Below, one piece after another: positions 43,501 through 54,460 of a DNA stretch of 64,000 nt. The notes under the pieces are model-generated. The model searched no databases. It had not been told where the DNA came from and was given only the letters and a program-made list of their open reading frames with translations. The first letter of the stretch is position 1. Each line of letters starts with the position of its first letter. Origin of the DNA: Ceratopteris richardii (Eukaryota > Streptophyta > Polypodiopsida > Polypodiales > Pteridaceae); contig CM035413.1 in NCBI GenBank assembly GCA_020310875.1, forward strand, positions 186,559,855 to 186,623,854, read 5' to 3'. The position numbers and the translations under genes are program-made.

Positions 43501-44774
43501 CTCACTTGTAGACCTTTTTCTACCATTTGACCAACCGACATCAAATTCTTATTGATCGTTGGCACATAAAGTACATCCTTCAAGCAATTTTTCTTGCTCT
43601 TATCCTGCATAACAACATCTCCAACCTGCATAATCTTATGTGTTGTATCATCTCCTGTTTCAACATGACCTTTACATGACGGATTATGCATATTAGAAAA
43701 CCATGAAGCATCATGAGACATGTGATTAGAACAACCACTATCTACATACCATACATCGCTATTGCAATTCATCTTAGTTTCTACATTCATCATAAGAAGA
43801 GAATCATAATCATCACTTTTACCTTCAACTGCATAATTTCCTTGTTGTTTACCTCTTCTTGAATAGCCTCCTCTTCGAATACCACCTTGATTATTTTCAT
43901 TTTGATAACAATCTTTGGCATAGTGTCCATACCTTCCACATATATAGCAATTGTTCTTATTATCTTCACTCCTTTGTCTTTGGTTGTAGTTGTAGTAGCC
44001 TCTCGTACCTCTAGCGCTTGATCTTCCTCTTCCTCTTGTGTTGAAGAAGCCACTTGAAGTCCTTTGATCATCGCTCCTTCTTCCTCGACCTCTATTTGAA
44101 CCTCTTCCACCTCTGTTTCCACCTCTTGATGATCCTACATAAAGAGCTTGTCCTTGAGATCCTTTTTGATTTGAAGTAGAACCATTTAGATTCATCTCCT
44201 CCGTGACCATGAGGGCAATAAGTTGATCAAAATCTGGTAATTCTCCTCTGACATAAACTGAAGTAATGAAGGGTTTCCATCTCTCATCATCTTTGAGTCC
44301 GTTGAGAGTATGTGCAACCAAGTCGTCGTCCTCCACATGAGCTTGAATTGATCCTAGTTGATCTGCAATCTCTTTAACTTTCAATATGTAATCATTCACC
44401 GATGTCCTTGTATCTTTCTTTATGCTATTCAACTCATTTTTGAGTTGAATCTTCCTTGCTCTTGTACCTGTAGCATACAACCTTTCCAATGCAAGCCAAA
44501 CATCTCTACTTGTGTCTAGATCTTGTATGTGTCCTACCATTGAATCTTGAATATTTTGTGATAAAATGAATATAACCCTTTTGTCTCTCTCATTCCAAAG
44601 TCTAAACTCCCTTAATTGTTGCTGATTTGGGTCCTCTGGTAATGTGGGTTTGATATCTGTGCCGTCAATCAAACCATACAAGCCTCTACCTTGCAAGTAT
44701 GCTGTGATTCTAAACTTCCATGCTTGATAATTGGTCTTATCAAGCTTCTCTATTTGTGCATGTTGGTCTCCCAT
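40542..44774 (-). CDS. Copia-A2 gag-pol polyprotein, 1,410 aa
   Basis: One open frame, collinear with that of Copia-A1 and differing at a modest number of residues. All blocks are visible: gag KLDKTNYQAWKFRI, knuckle CYICGRYGHYAKDC, protease VDSGCSNHM, integrase HTDVWGP / RSDGGGEY / QNGVVERRN, RT YVDDLLITGND, RNase H SDADWAGSKDD and ALSSTEAEYRGLA. One extra Arg in the Arg/Gly-rich stretch accounts for the one-residue length difference. The stop overlaps the polypurine tract as in Copia-A1. It looks whole; whether it can act is not known. Confidence 0.94.
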   Translation of the reverse strand: MGDQHAQIEKLDKTNYQAWKFRITAYLQGRGLYGLIDGTDIKPTLPEDPNQQQLREFRLWNERDKRVIFILSQNIQDSMVGHIQDLDTSRDVWLALERLYATGTRARKIQLKNELNSIKKDTRTSVNDYILKVKEIADQLGSIQAHVEDDDLVAHTLNGLKDDERWKPFITSVYVRGELPDFDQLIALMVTEEMNLNGSTSNQKGSQGQALYVGSSRGGNRGGRGSNRGRGRRSDDQRTSSGFFNTRGRGRSSARGTRGYYNYNQRQRSEDNKNNCYICGRYGHYAKDCYQNENNQGGIRRGGYSRRGKQQGNYAVEGKSDDYDSLLMMNVETKMNCNSDVWYVDSGCSNHMSHDASWFSNMHNPSCKGHVETGDDTTHKIMQVGDVVMQDKSKKNCLKDVLYVPTINKNLMSVGQMVEKGLQVRFNHAGCFIEDPKQRRLIARGQKQGRLFTFNVNPNHTNYFSYGMHRIAELNLWHKRIGHMNVHRLKELSKKRIVEGLPDLTKQHMVHLCEACQMGKQSRQPFKHSSYVSDGLLDLIHTDVWGPTKEASLVGNKYYVSFIDDHSRMTFVYFIKHKSEVFDCFKKFKSYVEKQTGRYIKKLRSDGGGEYFSQAFTDFLYDEGIKREVTCRYTPQQNGVVERRNRIIAEASRSMLNDMCLPNYFWAEAVSTSVYIMNRVPTAGVHHLTPYEVWHGRKQSVSHLKVFGCVCYVHVPSEARSKLDAKSEKCIFIGYANTQRGYRCYNPHTNKVVVSRDVNFDESLSWYADKNCLQVMDENEEGVVEGDECIVQPSGSLNDERSGLDEERGSPFNGRLRQESPPSVKSKGKLKLVEVNDEGEEISDVCEYGESSKVPNKKGRASTLEVRRTSRVSKQPQRYTYKSFMNTHYAFMTKVEQENEPTCYDEAKGDEKWEKAMRKEMEALQDNKTWNLVPSTPKQKVIGCKWVFKIKRNSDGSVSRYKARLVAKGYNQTQGVDYEETFSPVANMATVRTLLALAASKRWNIYQLDIKNAFLNGELNEEVYMSQPDGYVDAKCPNHVCRLKRALYGLKQAPRAWNARLVKYLMLQGYTASHADPSLYVKHVDGMCVYVCIYVDDLLITGNDAKAIDEIKGNLGKEFKISDLGLLRYFLGIEIVYSDEGMWLIQRKYICDMLKRFGMQECKFVSTPMECNVKLSAKEGDELHDMNVYRSMVGSLIYATKTRPDICYAMGVLSQFIHEPRVPHMHEVKRVLRYLKGTMNEGLFYSHDADLTLKVFSDADWAGSKDDRRSTSGYVVIAGNKTLTWSSKKQPTVALSSTEAEYRGLALATTEVMWFKKLFHDLNVQVDVPLIYGDNLSSIHMTSNPIFHARTKHIEVHYHYVREKAMNNEVQVSFVGTKDQVADIFTKSLDGPKLQRFNYILGMKEIPFET

Positions 44775-45009
44775 AATACAAATGCTAAGCTTCCTCCTTT
44801 AAGCCTCCTTTCCAATGTGTGTGATGAGAAGAAATATAACATTTACCTTGTAAATGAGGTATGTGCACCTTTCTTTGCTTGGATGTTGCTTCAGATGCCT
44901 CCTTGCAATCTTCTTCTACCTTTGTGTAGTGTTGATGATGAACTGCTTCTTTGATAGCTTCAAATTCTTCGTCAACGTATGATAACCTTCTCCAAGCCTC
45001 CAAGTACTT

Positions 45010-45022
45010 GCTCTGATACCCT
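45010..45022 (-). other. Copia-A2 primer-binding site
   Basis: Minus strand AGGGTATCAGAGC next to the 5' LTR. It differs from the tRNA-Met match of Copia-A1 (TTGGTATCAGAGC) only in the bases nearest the LTR. Confidence 0.75.
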
Positions 45023-46055
45023 TGTTGGAGTTTATTGATCTCCAAAGTACAGCTAGAAGTAGGTGAAACCCAACAGGACCTAGTTGACTTTTTCATAAAC
45101 TTATATGCACAGACCAATTTTCTTGCAGAGCAAATTTCTCTTTACTCACTTGGAAGTTTCCAAAACTGTTTCACACACATAAACTAGACTCTAGGAGCTT
45201 TCCAACAAGATATAGAACACCTCAAATGGATAAATACACAATGAGCTATGACCTCTGCAATATGCAGCTGTAATGGAGACCTTGAAACAGAGATGAACCT
45301 GAGGACACACATCACTTGCAGAGACTAATGCTCTTAACTCACAACTCCAATGTCTTTGAAACTTTCCAGAATATAAGTAGACTTAAAGAGCTTTCTAACA
45401 AGCCAAAGAACACATGATGTGGATACATACACAAGGAGTTATGACCTCTGCAAGTTTGAGGTTTAATGGAGACCTTCAGAAGGGATAAAAAACAGAGAAC
45501 ACACACTACTTGCAGAGAGTATTGCTCTCAGCTCACAAATCCAATGATTATGCAAATTTACAAGAAGAAAGTAGACAGTAAGAGCTTTCCACTGAGCTAT
45601 CAAACATGTAATTTGGATATATAATGAGGGAGATACAAGCTCTACAATCTCTGCATACAGAACTACAGCAGTGTAGAGATACACATATGACTCTCTTGGA
45701 CATCCCACAAGATCACGACTTTTCTCCTCTTTTTATAGCATGGGAAACTAATCTAAAACCTTCCTAATACATCTAAATTTGTGGTAGAAACTTGGATGGA
45801 GGTATTACATGACTCAAGTGCTCAAATAAGCAAAGTATTGATGGACTTTGAGAACTAGCCACATCGACCTTCCACTAGGACACCACTGAAGCTCCCTTGT
45901 GACTCACTAATTTGACTCACCATGTTCTAGAACTCACGTGGTATTTTTGCTACATTTTATGAATAATATGAGCCTTCTTGAAGTATTTGAAGACTTCCCA
46001 AAGGTATTTACATAATTTGAAACTTGTACCCTACATAAAACAAATGTTCGCAACA
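45023..46055 (-). repeat. Copia-A2 5' LTR
   Basis: 1,033 bp; TATA box on the minus strand at 45,730-45,737. Ends TTCGCAACA at the target duplication. Confidence 0.95.
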
Positions 46056-46060
46056 TGAAT

Positions 46061-49000
46061 GCTACTCATGTTGTCACAAAAAATTGGATATGTGTCAACC
46101 TGCAAATTAAGCTCCATAAATAACTTTTTAATCCACATTAGCTCACATGTGACTTGAGCCAAAGCTCTATACTCAGCCTCGGTGGAAGATAATGCCACCG
46201 TGGGTTGCTTCTTTGAAATCCATGAGATGATCTTGCTACCTAGCATGACTAGGTAACCACTTGTACTCCTTCTATCTTCCTTCGAACCGGCCCAATCGGC
46301 ATCGGAATAAGCTTTGACCTGCATATCATCATCAAATGAGTAGAACAATCCTTCATTTATAGTGGCTTTGAGATATCGCAACATTCTTCTTGCAGCTTGC
46401 AAGTGTGTAGTCCTTGGACTATGCATAAATTGTGATAACACTCCAACTCCATATGCTATGTCGGGCCTGGTTATTGTGGCATAATTGAAAGAGCCTACAA
46501 TAGATCGATACAAAGTTACATCCTCTAATGGCTCTCCATCAATGGAGCTTAGCTTTACATTAACTTCCATGGGATTTGAAATAGGCTTGCAATGTAGCAT
46601 CCCAAACCTCTCAAGTAGGTCTAGAATATACTTCCTTTGTATGAGCATAATACCTTCTTCTTTGTATACAACTTCAATGCCAAGAAAATACCTAAGATCT
46701 CCAAGATCAAAGATCCTAAACTCCTTTCCAAGCTTTGCCTTGATCTCCTCAATGCCCTTTGTATCATTACCTGTAATGATAAGATCATCTACATACACAC
46801 ACATGTAGACCACAAGTTCTCCTCTTTGTTTGATGAAGAGAGATGGATCCGCCTTGCATTGATTGTAACCACATTTGATCAAATAGTCCACCAATCTTTG
46901 GTTCCAAGCCCTTGGAGCTTGCTTTAGGCCATAAAGTGCCTTCTTCCACCAACAAACATGATGTGGAAACTCTTTATGAACAAAACCTAGTGGTTGCTCC
47001 ATGTATACCTCTTCTTCCAAGTCTCCATTGAGAAAGGCATTCTTGATATCCAATTGGAAGAGCTTCCATCCTTTGCTAGCAGCCATTGCAATGAGTGTCC
47101 TAATGGTGCTCATCTTTGCCACGGGGCTGAATGTCTCTTCAAAGTCCACTCCATAGGTTTGTGCAAAACCCTTGGCCACCAATCTTGCTTTGAACCTAGA
47201 AATAGATCCATCTGAATTCCTCTTTACTTTATACACCCACTTATTACCTATTACCTTCATGTTCTCCTTCTTGGGCACTAGAGTCCATGTTTGATTTTCC
47301 TCAAGTGCGTCGATCTCTTCTTGCATTGCCTCTTTCCATTCGGTGTACCTGCTTGCATCTTCATAGCAATCGGGCTCATGATCTTCTACTACTTTGTTCA
47401 TATATGCATAATGTGTTGCCATGTATGAATCATAAGTAAACCTTTGAGTTGGATACTTAACTCTACAAGACTTCCTTTCTTCACCTTTTGGAGGAATAAA
47501 CCTCCTTTGCCTTGGGAACTTGATCTCTTTCTTTGACGTGGCTTCTTTCTCCATCATGTGTCCTTCATCATCTTCAACTTCATTACCTTCTTCATCCAAC
47601 TCCACCAATGTTGCTTTGCCTTTGTTGATTGATTGTGCTTCATAGCTTGATGAAGATCTCCCCCTCCATGGTGAGTTCATGCTTGAACTATCTTCATTGA
47701 TGGAACACCTTGGGCCGCTTAGCTCTAGGTCGATTTGTTCTTCATCATGTCCATGCTTTTCTTCTTCATAATCCTGCATACAATCATACTTCTTATACCA
47801 AGGGAGTAGCTCATCAAATGCTACATCCCTTGATATCCTCAAGTCCTTTGTGTTTGGGTTGAAGCACCTGTAACCTTTATGATCATTTGAATATCCTAGA
47901 AACACACACTTTTCTGCCTTTGGTTGTAGCTTGTGCCTCAATTCACTTGGCACATGTACATAACAAGTACATCCAAATATCTTCAAGTGGGAAAGATCAG
48001 GTTTCTTACCATAATAGGCTTGATATGGTGTCAAGCCATGGATCCCTGAGGTAGGAGCCCTATTCATTAGATACACGGCGGTATTTGCTGCATCACTCCA
48101 AAACATGTTAGGTACATTCATCTCATTAAGCATTGCTCTAGCGATCTCGGCAATGTATCTATTCTTTCTCTCTGCTACTCCATTTTGTTGGGGTGTGTAC
48201 CTGCATGTTACTTGCCTCTTGATGCCTTGATCCATTAAAAAATCAAAAAACTCATTTGAGAAATATTCTCCCCCTCCATCGGACCTTAGCTTCTTGATAT
48301 ATGTACCTGTTTCCTTCTCTACCATTGCCTTGAATGCTTTGAAACATGTAAACACATCTGATTTGTTTTTGATGAAATAAACCCAAACCATCCTTGTGCA
48401 ATCATCTATAAAAGTGACAAAGTACTTGTTACCTCCAATGGATTGCTCTTTCGTTGGCCCCCACACATCTGTATGTATCAACTCTAATGGATGTTGGCTT
48501 ATGTAGCCACTCTTCTTGAATGGAAGTCTCGCTTGCTTCCCTAGTTGACAAGATTCACATAAATGCTTCATACCTTGTCCTTGGAAGTTGGGAAGACCTT
48601 CAACCAGCCTCTTGAATTGCATTTCCTTCATTCTTTGTATGTTGATGTGACCTATCCTCTTGTGCCACAAGTCCAACTCCAAAATCCTCTTGTTTCCATA
48701 TGTGAAGTAGACATGTTGAGTAGAATGAGAATTTAACTCCAAAGTGAAGAGTCTCCCTTGCTTCTTTCCTCTTGCTATGACCTTGTAACCTTGCTTAGGG
48801 TTCTCCACAAAGCATCCACCTTTGTTGAACCTTACTTGATAGCCTCTTTCAACCATTTGCCCAACGGACACCAAGTTCTTTGTGATGGTAGGTACATGCA
48901 AGACATCCTTGAGACATCTTCCTTCCTCCTTGTCATCCAAAGCTACATCTCCAACATGGGAGATCTCATGGGCTGTATCATCACCTGTTTCTACATGTCC

Positions 49001-49100
49001 TTTACCTTTGGGAACATGTAGATTAGTAAACCAAGAAGCATTGCAACTCATATGGTTGCTACATCCACTATCAATATACCAAGTGTTATCTACTTTGCTT
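46061..49100 (-). pseudogene. Copia-C pol: protease, integrase, RT, RNase H
   Basis: Right to left: protease YIDSGCSNHMSCN (near 49,080), integrase finger HKRIGHINIQRMKEM...CESCQLGKQ (about 48,690-48,530), core HTDVWGPTKEQ, RSDGGGEYFSNEF, QNGVAERKN, then RT KARLVAKGFAQTYGVDFEET, FQLDIKNAFLNGDLEEEVYM, ALYGLKQAPRAWN, YVDDLIITGND (near 46,785) and RNase H YSDADWAGSKEDRRS, ALSSTEAEYRALA. It is cut by Copia-A2 inside the last RNase H blocks. Apart from that insertion it is nearly whole. Confidence 0.9.
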
Positions 49101-49199
49101 GAATTCCCATTCATGTGCATCATCAAGAGATTGTCATTTTCTGAACTTGTAGAAGCATAATTACCTTGGCCTTTGTATTAAGAACCTTGATTATAGTTC

Positions 49200-50074
49200 C
49201 TTTGGTTTCCTCCTTGGTAGCAATCTCTAGCATAGTGGCCAAACTTGCCACATATGTAACATCCTTCGCCATCTTGATTCCTGTTTTGTTGATGTCGTCC
49301 TCCTCTTCCTCTTGATCTTCCTCTCCCTCTTTGTGATGAGGTGCCTTGGTCATGTCCTTGATTTCTTGAGTGGCCTTGCCTTCCTCCAAACCTTCCTTTG
49401 CCCCTTCCTTGTCCTTGTCTTCCTTTGCCCCTTTGATTACCTGCATAGAAAACTTGTGCATCTTTGCTTTTAGTTGAACTTCCACCTATGTTCATTTCTT
49501 CGGTGACCATGAGAGCAACCAATTGCTCAAAATCGGGAAGATTATCCCTTACATAAACTAAAGTGGTAAAGGGTTTCCACTTCTCATCATCTCTCAAACC
49601 ATTGAGAGTATAAGCCACAAGATCGTCATCATCTACGTGGCTTCCAATGGATCCCAATGCATCTGATAACTCCTTGACCTTAAGTATGTAGTCATTTATG
49701 CTACTCCCTGAGCTCTTCCTAAGGTTGTTGAGCTCATTCTTGAGTTGGATCTTCCTTGCTTTGGTGCTTGTTGAATAAAGCCTTTCAAGTGTCTCCCATA
49801 CCTTCATGCTTGAATCCAGGTCTTGGATATGGCCGATCATGCTATTGCTAATGTGTTGGGAAAGAATAAAGATAACCCTCTTGTCTCTTTCATTCCATTC
49901 CCTAAAGGCCCTTCTCTGGTCATTGGTTGGATTCTCATCCAACCTAGGTCTTGGTTCACTTCCACTAATCAACCCCCAAAGGCCCTTGCCCATAAGATAG
50001 TTGGAGACCCTAAATCTCCATGGTTGATAGTTACCTTTGTCTAGCTTTTCAATTTGAGTGTTGAAGTCTCCCAT
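49200..50074 (-). pseudogene. Copia-C gag with CCHC knuckle
   Basis: Starts MGDFNTQIEKLDKGNYQPWR from the ATG at 50,074 (minus strand). UBN2-type gag blocks RVIFILSQHISNSMIGHIQD and RLYSTSTKARKIQLKNELN, an Arg/Gly/Gln-rich stretch and the knuckle CYICGKFGHYARDC near 49,225-49,265. Closely parallel to the Copia-A gag block by block but diverged in sequence. Part of the broken gag-pol of Copia-C. Confidence 0.88.
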
Positions 50075-50322
50075 ATCTAGTCTTTGATACTTGACCTAGC
50101 CCTTGGCTAATGCTCCAATGTGTGTAAAATGAAAATGAGGCTCTGAGGTTACCTCAATCCAAAGCTTTCCTTAGATGGACACCTTGTGCTCTTGCAAATT
50201 TGAGTAGAATAGCTCCCCCTTGATGTGAGCTACCTCCAAGAAGCTTTTGTTGATGCAAATCTTCAACCACCAACTCCAAGAGGTCTTCTTGCTTGTATGT
50301 GATACCTCCAAGATGCCCAAAT

Positions 50323-50335
50323 GCTCTGATACCAC
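50323..50335 (-). other. Copia-C primer-binding site
   Basis: Minus strand GTGGTATCAGAGC abutting the 5' LTR; initiator tRNA-Met type. Confidence 0.9.
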
Positions 50336-51342
50336 TGATGGGGGAAGTATCTCAACCCCTAAGCAACGATGAAGCATGAATGACCTCCACAGGTATCCTT
50401 CTTTGACCTCTGCACACCACAAATGCTCTTACTCAGAGCTTATGCAGAGAACTCCCGTGAGATTTTGTAGACCTGTAGTAGACACCAAGGGCTTTCCAAC
50501 AAATCAAATTTCACTTGAAATGGATGCTTACACAAAGAGAAACAATGTCTACAACATGAGCTAGTTGAATGCTCACAACTGCTAGTCAAGCAGAGACCTC
50601 ACTTCACTCCAGCAAACTTTTCTCAGAGATTATACCGAGAATGAATCTCAAACTTGAGTCAACTTTAGAGCACTCTAATAGCTACCCAATGACACCAAAA
50701 TCATAGCAAATGGATACATAGAGAAGGAGAACAAGCCCTTACAACAGAGAGCAAAATATTTCCAACAGAGCCTACACAAAGAGAGAGATATCAATCACAC
50801 AACTTAACTAAAATGAATGTTGCTCCCAGCTTACTCCGAGAATGCTCCAGAGAATTGGTAAGCATAAAATAGACTCTTATAGCTATCCAATGAGACAAGA
50901 ATTACATCAAATGGATACCATATGAGGGAGAACCAATGCTAACAACTCAGTGGTAGAGAGTTGCAACACTGCCTGCGCACACACATAGATATGCCTACTA
51001 AAAGAAAAACAAACAACCAAGCAAGGGGGTTGCTTAAGCAAGGGGCTTGCTTATCACAACTCCAGCACTTAGTGCTCACTTTACATGAGCTAAAACTCCA
51101 AGAAGATGGCCCAAAAGAAGTCGGGATACATGCTCCTTTTATAGTGAGAGGTGTGCCCCTAAAATCTAGGAACTACCTTTCCAAATCAGCCTCCTAACTT
51201 GGAGGAATTAGTTGAGATGACTTGGGGAGTGGTTGAGTGACTTTTCTTGATGAAATCTCGTGGCTTTTGGCTTCCTTTGATTGCTCCACATGTCCATAAA
51301 AGATTCCCCACGAATTTTTAGCTTGAAGCTTGACTTTTAACA
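50336..51342 (-). repeat. Copia-C 5' LTR
   Basis: 1,007 bp; TATA box on the minus strand at 51,137-51,143 (CACTATAAAAGGAGC). It pairs with 38,257-39,262. Confidence 0.95.
51137..51143 (-). promoter_or_regulatory. Copia-C LTR promoter TATA box
   Basis: TATAAAA on the minus strand in CTCACTATAAAAGGAGCATG, about 200 bp into the 5' LTR in the direction of transcription. Confidence 0.7.
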
Positions 51343-51347
51343 CTCCC

Positions 51348-52201
51348 TACTTTTAGTAGAGATATTCTAGGGAGCCTACATTTGAATTTCAAATTCAAAT
51401 CATAGTACAACTCCTATAAAAATTACAAGGAAAAAGTCGCGGGTGTCCATCATCAATCCCGAGGCTATTCTGTACTATCTATTGAGTGTGTGAGGTCTAC
51501 TCCATAGCCTACACCTCTGAGTACCATTGTGCTATGGTTATCATGCAAATGGGAATGTATATTCATATGATATAATACAAATACTTATACTCATCATCTC
51601 TGTTTTGTATGAGTCTTCTACTCCAAGTCTGTCAACTTCAGAGGAGCATATCTCAGGATCTACTGAACCAAATCAAGAGCTTAAGAGCTTGTTGGAACCA
51701 ACTCAAGAACTTCTACAAGCATACAAAATTTCAAAAGATTTCATTCAGCCATTTGGGAGAAATCACGCTCGAAGTAGTCACTGGTATTGCTCTGCACAAC
51801 TCCTAAAAAGTCGGGAGTGATCCTAAGTTTGCTAAATCAATTTCTCTGGATGTGGTTTATCATTTCCTTCCATTCCACTCACAAATGGTAGCTTATTAAG
51901 GTACTTTAATTCTCCCAAAAGGAATTGTTTCAATTGTAAGTGTGCTGGACACACTAAGCATAACACTGAGCAAGTATCATTACAAAAATAGCAAGTTTTT
52001 TGGATTTGTGAAGGAACCAAGTTATCTGTTTTGGTTTGATCACTACACAAATCATTTGCAAAGTACATATATGGTTTCTTTGTGTCATTTGGAAGCTAAG
52101 CAAGTGTACTAAGCATATCTGAAGCTAAAGAGGGCTGGAGCAAAGCACGTTTAGCAGCTTCAACTCAATCTCTTGAGTGCATCCAACCATCACTCCCAAC
52201 A
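51348..52201 (+). repeat. Copia-B 3' LTR, right part
   Basis: Continues 38,018-38,256 and matches 32,870-33,723, with about 17 differences seen. Ends CCCAACA followed by the target duplication ACTCT. Confidence 0.95.
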
Positions 52202-52206
52202 ACTCT

Positions 52207-53628
52207 CAAATTGATAGCTCCCTGAATATATATCTTTGAGGAACATATCTGAGACAGAGAGAGTACACACAAATAGCTTTCCAACAAACTAGAAATCAAG
52301 TAATTTGGATGAGTTTTGGTTAGGAAACGCAACTGACCAAAATAGACCACCCCTACACACAAGTATACTGAAAAACTAAACTTCACTCTCTGATAGATAT
52401 CTCACATAATATAAATTCTTTGAATGCCATATTTGAGATAGAGAACCTACATGCAAAGAGCTTTCGAACAAGCTAAAAGCCAAGCAATTCGGATACGTTT
52501 CGGCTCGGAAACATAACTAACCAAAATAGACTACCTATCTACACAGGTATGTTGAAGACCTGAACTTCACTCTTTGACTCATATCTCACAAAATATATTT
52601 GTTTTGAAGAAGATATTTGAAACAATAAAGATAAACAAGATAATCTTTCCAATGAGTGTTTAAAAATAGGAAATGGTTACATAAACACTAAGATATGAGC
52701 TTCACAATAGAGTTGTGTACAAAATGACATGCGACTGGAAGGAGTCTATGGGAAGACAAAATGACCAGATCCGACTATTGGGAGGTCTTGCGTCTTTCTC
52801 TCCTTTGTTTAGAATGTGCTACCACTCCACTTTTATAACCAATGAGCATGTGAAGAAGTTTGTTCCTCCTTCATAACTCACCACTTTCATTTGATTTCCC
52901 ACTACATGCCACTTACTACAAGGCATATATTGTATCTTTTACTCATCATGAATTTTGACTAGAATTTTTTTTATTTTTTTCTTTTCTCTTCTTTTACTTT
53001 ATCTTTATAGTTGGTAAATTTATACAAGCATAGCTCATGTGAAAATGAGTTTGTACATTTATCTTCAACCATGTCCTCCAAATTTATCACATCCTTGAAA
53101 CCTTTGAGTTTAGAAGCATCTAAGAACTTTGTAAATATATCTGCAACCTACTCTTTGGTTTTGATGAAATTTATCTCCACATCTTTGCTCAATGTCGTCT
53201 CCCTTACATAATGGTAGTGGACCTCTATATGCTTGCTCCTTGCATGAAACATAGGATTGCTTGCCAAGTAAATACTTGACATGCTGTCACCGTATATAGG
53301 GATGGTTCCAACTTGCACTTCAAGATCAGCCAAAAGCTTTTTAATCCACATTGCTTCACATGTGGAAAATGCTAATCCTCTATATTCAGCCTCCATGGAT
53401 GAAAGTGCAACAATAGTTTGTTTCTTTGAGCTCCATGTGATAGGTTTGCTTCCTATCATGAACACATAACCTAAGGTTGATCTCCTATCTTCCTTTGAAC
53501 CTGCCAAATCAGCATCGCTAAAGCCTTTGACCTACAATTCTTCATCAGACTTCTAAAACAAAGCATGATTAACTATATGTTTTATGTATCTCAACACTCT
53601 CTTTGCTGATTTTAAATGTTCACTTGTG
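52207..53628 (-). mobile_element. Copia-D remnant: RNase H end and 3' LTR
   Basis: On the minus strand, 53,628-53,050 encodes the end of copia pol (KSAKRVLRYIKH, SDADLAGSKEDRRS, ALSSMEAEYRGLAFS, GDSMSSIYLASNP, ARSKHIEVHYHYVRE), followed downstream by LTR sequence (about 52,950 to 52,207, continuing at 32,625-32,390). The remainder of the element is absent; it stops near 53,628. It is old and broken, with many breaks. It received Copia-B in its LTR, so it is the oldest member of this nest. Confidence 0.8.
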
Positions 53629-53639
53629 GGGGCTTGTGT

Positions 53640-54460
53640 TTGTTGTTAAGCTTTGGAGTTGTCCTCTCCAATCATTATAGCACAAAAGATCAACTAATAC
53701 TTTAAATTGTCAATCTGAGAGATATGCAAAGACCACAACCCTTTCTAGTTAATGGAATCCAAGAATAAGAGGAAACATGGAAGATTTTTGAGAAATTAGT
53801 GAAGATGAATATGGAAAAACTAGGGTTTTGAATATCTTGAGCTAAACAATAGCATTTTCAATTATCTTTTTGTCTAAAGTGTGTCATTTTCTTTGGAGAT
53901 TACAAATATAAAGTCAGATTTCAGAAAGAGTACATTTATCACACAAATGAGACAATCGCGATTCTATAAAAACTAAGAATTCCCATTTCCAGCATTGATC
54001 TCTTGCAACACTTCACTCAATATACTGATGATAACCTCTCTTCATACATTTCACTCAGAAATACACAAGAAAAGCTCACAAAATCCATAGATTTCACAAG
54101 AGAAAGACTCAACAAATCAAGAAGACACTCAAGAGAAGTAGAAACACGATTTTCTTGCAAGAAGCTCTTCACATTACTTGCGTAGCATGAGAAAACAACC
54201 TTTACAAAGTAGAAGAAATGATCCTTTTTACCTTTTCAAGTGTCCCTTTTCACACTTGAAATTTGGTCCTTCTTCTTTCTAATTTAATAATATGCTACTA
54301 AAGAGCTTCTAAAAATTCTAAAAAAAAAATACATATGCTTCTACTATACATGAGGAAGACTCTTCCTCATTTTTACATCATTTGAATAATTATTACTACA
54401 TGAAAATATCAAATTACAAGAAATTTCCTTCAGAAATGCTTCTTCTAGCATCCTTCCCCT
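53640..54460 (-). repeat. probable 3' LTR of the element carrying the acidic ORF
   Basis: On the minus strand a purine tract AGGAGGGGAAGG (about 54,457-54,468) is followed by TGCTAGAAGAAGC, and about 810 bp later the sequence ends AGCTTAACAACA (near 53,645). TG...CA ends, length and the preceding purine tract suit an LTR. No second copy is in the window, so this rests on structure alone. Confidence 0.4.

Larger units (their letters stand above)
39501..46055 (-). mobile_element. Copia-A2: whole-looking Ty1/copia element nested in Copia-C
   Basis: 6,555 bp with perfect target duplication TGAAT (39,496-39,500 and 46,056-46,060). 3' LTR 39,501-40,532 (1,032 bp) and 5' LTR 45,023-46,055 (1,033 bp). 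Same family as Copia-A1, with internal parts very similar throughout. The gag-pol frame looks whole, with no breaks seen. The LTRs differ at about 30 positions by eye (2.9%), more than the LTRs of the elements it lies inside, which conflicts with its position as the innermost insertion. Confidence 0.95.
38257..51342 (-). mobile_element. Copia-C: Ty1/copia element inserted in the Copia-B 3' LTR
   Basis: LTRs TGATGGGGGAAG...TTTTAACA, 1,006 bp (38,257-39,262) and 1,007 bp (50,336-51,342), with about 16 differences by eye (1.6%). Perfect target duplication CTCCC (38,252-38,256 and 51,343-51,347). Transcribed right to left: 5' LTR at right, tRNA-Met primer site, gag, pol, polypurine tract, 3' LTR at left. 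It is interrupted near the end of RNase H by Copia-A2, and has about one further break. Its gag and pol are related to those of Copia-A but clearly a separate family, with different LTRs. Confidence 0.95.
32631..52201 (+). mobile_element. Copia-B: Ty1/copia element, host of a two-level nest
   Basis: LTRs start TGTTGGTGCATATC and end CCCAACA; the perfect target duplication is ACTCT (32,626-32,630 and 52,202-52,206). 5' LTR 32,631-33,723 (1,093 bp). The 3' LTR is split into 38,018-38,256 and 51,348-52,201, also 1,093 bp when the insertion is set aside. By eye the LTRs differ at about 18 positions (1.6%). Order: LTR, tRNA-Met primer site, gag, protease, integrase, RT, RNase H, polypurine tract, LTR. 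The coding part is broken, with about two or three breaks. It lies inside the LTR of Copia-D and contains Copia-C. Confidence 0.95.
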
